Shown: piece by piece, positions 6,439 through 10,687 of the stretch
Layout: the number at the start of each line of letters is the position of its first letter
Numbering within the stretch: the stretch's first letter is position 1
Assembly: GCA_024277475.1 (NCBI GenBank)
Contig: JAJRVC010000579.1
Coordinates: forward strand, 1 to 10,687
Direction: 5' to 3'
DNA length: 10,687 nt
Source: Deltaproteobacteria bacterium
GTDB lineage: Bacteria; Desulfobacterota; Desulfobacteria; Desulfobacterales; JAFDCJ01
The notes under the pieces: model-generated
Told to the model about the DNA's origin: nothing
Seen by the model: only the letters and a program-made list of their open reading frames with translations
The model's database searches: none
Translations under genes and position numbers: made by a program

Positions 6439-6485
6439 CAGAATACATTATTCGACGTTGGACATTCGCGTGTTTGATGTCCGAG
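6439..6485. repeat. Dispersed repeat copy 2, running into a ribosome binding site
   Basis: CAGAATACATTATTCGA (6439-6455) is identical to 2871-2887. It continues as 7-base units of GTTCGAC type: 6450-6456, 6457-6463, 6464-6470, an eight-base unit at 6471-6478, then GTCCGAG at 6479-6485. The GAGGA that serves as ribosome binding site for the radical SAM gene begins in the last unit. Confidence 0.6.
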
Positions 6486-6495
6486 GAAATGGTGA

Positions 6496-7803
6496 ATGCC
6501 AAAACCGCATCGAGCAAAAACCCCTTTGCTGACCGCACTGGTTGCCGACCAGGCCGGTGAGATATTTGAGTTGGAGGGATACGCCGCCGTAGGGATGGCG
6601 GGCTCCTGGCTGGAACCGTTGTCCAGGGAGCAGACCTGCAGCATGCCTTACGGCAGCGAGCTGATGTATCTGCCCGATCGAGACCCTGTTCTGCTGAATA
6701 TCAAAACCGGCCTGCTCGAAACGCTGAGAGAAAATCCGTATGCACCGGGAGAAAATATTTTCCCGGTAGCAGCCTTTAATTCGCCGGGCTATGTGCTAAC
6801 CCGCGTCAGTGCCTATCGCGAAACCAGGATGGCGCAGACCCTGCCGTTATTTTCTTACGGGGCCGTTGGGTGGCATGATAAAGGCTTTCGGTCTGCCGTC
6901 GTGCTGGTGGATCCCGAACCGCGTCAGGACCTCAGGTGTATGCGACGCAAAGATGTTGTGGCCGGGGTCGATCGAATGCGCAAGCAAATGGCGGGCAACC
7001 GTCTGCGGGCGCACCTTGAAAAATGTGCATTGACATACGGCTGCCCGGCCGGGAAAAATTTCTTTTTAGGCCGTTACGAGGCACCCCTGCCAACTGCAAA
7101 ACAATGTAATGCCCGTTGTCTGGGTTGCCTGTCGCTTCAGAAAAACAGCGAAATTCCCCATAGTCAGGATCGCATTGGCTTTACACCGTCGCCCCGGGAA
7201 ATTGCAGAAGTGGCCCTGGCGCATATCCGGCGGGTGCCGAAGAGTGTCGTCAGTTTTGGCCAGGGCTGTGAAGGTGATCCCCTGCTGGCCGTTGAGGTGA
7301 TTGAACCTGCCGTTCACCGTATTCGTCGGCAAACCGGCAGCGGTACGATTAATATGAATACCAACGGTAGCCTGCCCGCTAATCTGAAGCGCCTGCTCGA
7401 TGCCGGTCTGGACAGCGTTCGAATCAGCCTGAACAGTGTGCGGAAAAAATGCTACGATGCTTATTTTCGACCCCGGGGATACAGTTTTACAAATGTCCTT
7501 GAAAGCATTGATATGGCATTGGCTTACGATAAGTTTGTCGCCATTAATTATCTTAACAGCCCGGGCTTTACCGACACACCCCGGGAAGTTGACGCCCTTG
7601 TCCGGTTTTTGGAAAAGCACCCGATTCACATGATCCAGTGGCGCAACCTGAACTTTGACCCGGTTCGCTACTGGAAAGAAATGAATGCCGTCGCTGAACA
7701 TGGCGAGCCCATTGGGATGGAAACGGTGCTAAAACGGGTGCGAAGGTTATTTCCAGAGCTGAAATTTGGTTATTTCAATCCGCCTAAAGAAGCCTTTTCC
7801 TAA
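6496..7803 (+). CDS. Radical SAM protein of unknown function
   Basis: This 435-residue protein has a radical SAM core from about residue 195. The iron-sulfur cluster motif is CNARCLGC (C204, C208, C211). It is followed by SFGQGCEGDPLL (253-264), occupying the place of the SAM-binding GGE-type motif, and TINMNTNG (284-291) and LDSVRISLNS (305-314), which fit the next barrel strands. Two further cysteines, C177 and C183 (KCALTYGC), precede the cluster and C258 sits in the SAM-binding loop; these may be structural or bind metal. The first 150 residues form a separate domain I do not recognise. There is no signal peptide or membrane segment, so it should be cytoplasmic. The ATG at 6496 has GAGGA eight to nine bases upstream. 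No obvious peptide or cofactor partner gene is adjacent, so no substrate can be proposed. The gene follows the receiver/PEP-binding gene on the same strand after 303 bases. Confidence 0.88.
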   Translation: MPKPHRAKTPLLTALVADQAGEIFELEGYAAVGMAGSWLEPLSREQTCSMPYGSELMYLPDRDPVLLNIKTGLLETLRENPYAPGENIFPVAAFNSPGYVLTRVSAYRETRMAQTLPLFSYGAVGWHDKGFRSAVVLVDPEPRQDLRCMRRKDVVAGVDRMRKQMAGNRLRAHLEKCALTYGCPAGKNFFLGRYEAPLPTAKQCNARCLGCLSLQKNSEIPHSQDRIGFTPSPREIAEVALAHIRRVPKSVVSFGQGCEGDPLLAVEVIEPAVHRIRRQTGSGTINMNTNGSLPANLKRLLDAGLDSVRISLNSVRKKCYDAYFRPRGYSFTNVLESIDMALAYDKFVAINYLNSPGFTDTPREVDALVRFLEKHPIHMIQWRNLNFDPVRYWKEMNAVAEHGEPIGMETVLKRVRRLFPELKFGYFNPPKEAFS

Positions 7804-7855
7804 ATTGTGCGTTTCAAATTAGAACGGAACAGCCTAATAGAATTTCAGTCTCAGA

Positions 7856-7881
7856 AACAGTGATTCTGTTGATTTTAATCA
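7856..7881. promoter_or_regulatory. Overlapping small palindromes before brxF
   Basis: AACAG-TGATT-CTGTT (7856-7870) and TGATT-TT-AATCA (7870-7881) abut each other, ten bases before the brxF ATG at 7892. They may be an operator or a weak terminator for the radical SAM gene. Only an 88-base gap separates the two genes and I see no strong promoter in it (best weak -10 candidate TAGAAT at 7838-7843). Confidence 0.3.
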
Positions 7882-7891
7882 TCAATGGGCT

Positions 7892-8356
7892 ATGGAGACA
7901 ACGAATACTATGGAATTTAAATCTTTGATTTCAAACGCCGAATCGTCATACTATAAACTTATTGTTGTGGTCGGCAAATCAGGATCGGGTAAAACCGCTT
8001 TATTGCGACGAATTTCTGAAGAATTTCAGTTGCCTCTAATAAATCTGGGTTTAGAACTAAGCCGCAGGCTACTCAGCTTGACGATTAAGCAGCGAAAATT
8101 AAAGGCCGCTGAAATAATAGAAGAAATCATAGAAGAGCGGGGAGACCTGAGACTGGCAGTTGATAATACCGAGGTAATTTTTAATCCGGATCTTAAACTC
8201 AATCCATTAGGGCTTTTGAAAAATTTATCAAGAAGTCGGATGCTGGTCTGGTCCTGGAATGGCGAACTGGACGATGACCAGCTCATCTATTCATATGCCG
8301 GGCATCCGGAATATCATCGGATACCATCCAATGAGTTCATAACGATACCAACTTAA
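7892..8356 (+). CDS. brxF: BrxF-like P-loop protein of a type 3 BREX anti-phage system
   Basis: This 154-residue protein has a Walker A motif GKSGSGKT (28-35), a probable Walker B strand [12 protein letters not shown] (86-97) ending in D91-N92, and a later strand [10 protein letters not shown] (115-124). Size, motif order and the wording around [24 protein letters not shown] resemble BrxF, the small ATPase that opens type 3 BREX loci and restricts phage with BrxC, PglX, PglZ, a helicase and BrxA. Start: ATG at 7892 gives the listed protein; an in-frame ATG at 7910 (Met7) is a real alternative, since GGAG at 7894-7897 lies 12 bases before it and 7892 has only GGG close upstream. The next gene starts 19 bases after its stop. 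No BrxR-type WYL regulator gene is present upstream in the window. The family call rests on memory of the family's motifs, not a search. Confidence 0.8.
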   Translation: METTNTMEFKSLISNAESSYYKLIVVVGKSGSGKTALLRRISEEFQLPLINLGLELSRRLLSLTIKQRKLKAAEIIEEIIEERGDLRLAVDNTEVIFNPDLKLNPLGLLKNLSRSRMLVWSWNGELDDDQLIYSYAGHPEYHRIPSNEFITIPT

Positions 8357-8375
8357 TACCCCAAAAGGTGGCTTG

Positions 8376-10687
8376 ATGCACTACAAAGAGCTCATATCAT
8401 TCAAACCAATCGAAAGCATTATCCAGCTTCGCGACGCAAACAAAGATGTCAATGCCCGCGAACATGTTAAATCATATGTGATTTCCAATGAAATGGCACA
8501 GCGTCTAAGTGAAGTGATCGTGCCACAGCTTCAGTATGATAAGCCCCTGGATAATAAAGGGATTCTTATTGTCGGCAACTACGGTACCGGCAAATCTCAT
8601 TTATTGTCTGTAGTATCGAGCGTAGCGGAAAATGCCGAGATGCAGGGCCTCATTACCAATGAAAAAGTCAGGAAGGCGGCCGCCGATATCGCAGGCAAGT
8701 TTAAGGTAATTCGGCTTGAAATCGGTGCAACAGAGATGGGGCTTAGGGAGATAATAACAACAGCACTTGAAAACAGCCTGGAACAATGGTCCATTTCATA
8801 TCGATTTCCTTCTGCAGCCGAGCGGTTTGAAAACAAAACGTCTTTTGAAGAAATGATGGGGCTTTTTCACAAACAATTCCCCAACCTTGGCCTGATGGTG
8901 GTGGTTGATGAATTACTGGATTATTTGAGATCCCGCAAGGATCAGCCGCTGATTTTAGACCTTGGTTTTCTTCGTGAAATCGGTGAGGTCAGCAAGGATC
9001 TTAAATTTCGGTTTGTTGCCGGTGTGCAGGAAGCAATTTTCGACAGTGGCCGTTTTGCTCATGTGGCCGATAGCCTGGGACGGGTCAAGGACCGATTCCA
9101 GCAGGTCAAAATTGCCAGTACCGATGTAAAGTTTGTCGTCGCCAATCGATTATTGACAAAATCAAGCGACCAGAAATCAAAAATCAGAGAATACCTTCAG
9201 CCTTTTTCAAAATTTTACGGCAACATGAATGAGCGGATGGATGATTTTGCCGAGTTGTTTCCCATTCACCCTGACTACATCGAAACTTTTGAACGAATTC
9301 CTATTGTTGAAAAACGCGGCGTTCTTCAGATTATTTCAGATACAATCAAGAACCTGATCGGCCGGGAAGTACCCGAGGATTATCCGGGTATTCGGGCATA
9401 TGATAGTTACTGGAAAGCGCTTACTGAAAATCCTGCCAATATGGCCATTCCTGAAGTTTCAACCATTGTCGAATGCAGCGGCGTCTTAGAAGCTAAAATT
9501 AAAAATGCTTTTACCCGTCCGCAATATCAACCGATGGCATTCCGGATTATAGATGCGCTTTCCGTTCACAGGCTGACCACCAACGATTTGTATTCACCCA
9601 TCGGCCTAACACCGGAAGAATTAAGGGATGGCCTTTGTCTGTATCACAAGACGGTCGGCGCCCTTGGCGGAGATCCGGCCGAAGATCTGCTGACTTTAGT
9701 GGAAACGGTTTTACGTGAAATTCACAAAACCGTCAGTGGCCAGTTTATATCCTCCAACAAGGACAATCGCCAATACTATCTCGATTTAAAAAAAGTGGAT
9801 GATTATGACGCACTGATAGAAAAACGTTCCGAATCGCTGACCACAGGTACACTTGACCGCTATTACTATGATGCCTTGAAACAGCTCCTGGAATGCACCG
9901 ATATTCCCACCCATGTTACCGGTTATCAAATTTGGCAGCATGAATTGGAATGGAAAGAGCGCCGGGCACCGCGCTTGGGATATCTTTTTTTCGGTGCTCC
10001 CAATGAACGATCTACCGCTATTCCGCGAAGGGATTTCTATCTTTATTTTATCCAGCCCTTTGATCCCCCACGATATAAAGACAACAAACTTCCGGATGAG
10101 GTTTTCTTTCGACTTTCCCAAAAAGATGCTCAGTTTGAAGGCCATCTAAAACTGTACGCGGCGGCCCTTGAACTGTCCGCCACATCATCAGGCAACAAGA
10201 AAGATACCTATCGTAAAAAAGCGGCTGAAAATCTTACCGAATTAACAAAATGGCTGCGCAGTAACCTTTTGACCGCCATGGATGTAACCTATCAGGGACA
10301 AAATAAAAAACTGTTGCAGTGGATAAAAGGATCTGCCGGCAGCGGCGGCCCAATCAATATCCGTGATACGGTCAATGCACTGGGATCTGCCTGCCTTTCA
10401 GAACATTTTACCAATCTCGCGCCCAATTACCCCTATTTTTCCATTCTACTGACAATGGCAAACATTCCTCAAGCCGCACAGGACGCTATTAGGGGGATTG
10501 CTCAGCCGGCTCATCGGACAAAACAGGCAACGGCCGTACTCGATGCATTAGAGCTTTTGGATGGAGACAAGCTGGATCCGTACAAATCACAATATACCAA
10601 GCATATCATTGACATGCTGAAGGCAAAAGGACATGAGCAGGTATTAAATCGCCGGGAACTCATTCAATCCATTGATGCGGTGTCCTA
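8376..10687 (+). CDS. brxC: DUF6079 / BrxC (PglY)-like large ATPase, 3' end cut by window edge
   Basis: The frame is open from ATG 8376 to the window edge, 770 codons plus two bases with no stop. Walker A is GNYGTGKS (67-74) after strand ILIV; Walker B is LMVVVDEL with D178-E179; [12 protein letters not shown] (211-222) fits a following sensor strand. The N-terminal third is thus an AAA+-like ATPase. The rest is a long, mixed-charge region I cannot divide into domains, with a basic [16 protein letters not shown] stretch (612-627). BrxC/PglY and DUF6079 proteins are usually about 1,200 residues, so roughly a third is missing. In BREX, BrxC is a large ATPase needed for phage defence and self-modification. 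It follows brxF by 19 bases, with AAGGTGG just upstream, so the two are one operon. An in-frame TTG immediately before the ATG is a less likely start. The large P-loop ATPase call is firm; BrxC rather than another DUF6079 protein rests on the neighbour. Confidence 0.8.
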   Translation, partial: MHYKELISFKPIESIIQLRDANKDVNAREHVKSYVISNEMAQRLSEVIVPQLQYDKPLDNKGILIVGNYGTGKSHLLSVVSSVAENAEMQGLITNEKVRKAAADIAGKFKVIRLEIGATEMGLREIITTALENSLEQWSISYRFPSAAERFENKTSFEEMMGLFHKQFPNLGLMVVVDELLDYLRSRKDQPLILDLGFLREIGEVSKDLKFRFVAGVQEAIFDSGRFAHVADSLGRVKDRFQQVKIASTDVKFVVANRLLTKSSDQKSKIREYLQPFSKFYGNMNERMDDFAELFPIHPDYIETFERIPIVEKRGVLQIISDTIKNLIGREVPEDYPGIRAYDSYWKALTENPANMAIPEVSTIVECSGVLEAKIKNAFTRPQYQPMAFRIIDALSVHRLTTNDLYSPIGLTPEELRDGLCLYHKTVGALGGDPAEDLLTLVETVLREIHKTVSGQFISSNKDNRQYYLDLKKVDDYDALIEKRSESLTTGTLDRYYYDALKQLLECTDIPTHVTGYQIWQHELEWKERRAPRLGYLFFGAPNERSTAIPRRDFYLYFIQPFDPPRYKDNKLPDEVFFRLSQKDAQFEGHLKLYAAALELSATSSGNKKDTYRKKAAENLTELTKWLRSNLLTAMDVTYQGQNKKLLQWIKGSAGSGGPINIRDTVNALGSACLSEHFTNLAPNYPYFSILLTMANIPQAAQDAIRGIAQPAHRTKQATAVLDALELLDGDKLDPYKSQYTKHIIDMLKAKGHEQVLNRRELIQSIDAVS

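Larger units (their letters stand above)
6193..6495. other. Repeat-rich intergenic region
   Basis: No gene is supported in these 303 bases. It holds the heptamer tract (6234-6275), an AT-rich stem-loop (6271-6309), a T-rich stretch reading TTTTGTG twice (6351-6366), another GTTCGAC unit at 6401-6407, and the second copy of the 17-base repeat ending at the ribosome binding site of the next gene. No clear promoter for the radical SAM gene was found. Confidence 0.55.

Noticed and set aside
7066..7701. Minus-strand 211-codon frame inside the radical SAM gene
   Set aside because: It is the antisense shadow of a gene with clear radical SAM motifs and shows no motifs of its own.

Overview
The window looks like a chromosomal stretch from an anaerobic Desulfobacterota (Deltaproteobacteria, Desulfobacterales-like) bacterium. 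This is inferred from family resemblance (a receiver/PEP-binding fusion and an uncharacterised radical SAM protein of types I associate with this group), moderate GC and long repeat-rich intergenic gaps; no rRNA or other phylogenetic marker is present. Six complete genes and one gene cut by the right edge are supported.

Left block (minus strand, 401-2623): a Phd/YefM-type antitoxin, a PIN-domain (VapC-like) toxin and an AMP-forming acyl-CoA ligase lie head to tail with gaps of 15 and 18 bases. They can be read from one good sigma-70-like promoter at 2778-2805. The ligase starts at TTG. The 400 bases beyond its stop hold no gene but carry a 98-base compound hairpin (8-105) and a 13-bp inverted repeat whose right arm covers the ligase stop codon.

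Middle block (plus strand, 3223-7803): a 989-residue protein with a degenerate receiver domain, an intact receiver domain and a pyruvate phosphate dikinase/PEP synthase type ATP-grasp domain. It lacks the usual phosphohistidine and PEP-barrel domains and ends instead in a separate conserved-looking region. After 303 bases comes a 435-residue radical SAM protein with a CxxxCxxC cluster at 204-211. Functions of both are unknown. The gaps before each gene are full of structure: degenerate 7-base tandem repeats of GAACGTC type, a shared 17-base repeat, a GC-rich hairpin island and an inverted repeat just upstream of the 989-residue protein.

Right block (plus strand, 7892 to the edge): a BrxF-like P-loop protein followed 19 bases later by a large DUF6079/BrxC(PglY)-like ATPase that runs off the window after 770 codons. 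This pair reads as the start of a type 3 BREX anti-phage locus. The methyltransferase (PglX), PglZ phosphatase-like protein, helicase and BrxA expected of such a locus would lie to the right. The toxin-antitoxin pair, repeats and BREX genes together suggest an accessory or defence-rich neighbourhood around ordinary metabolic genes.
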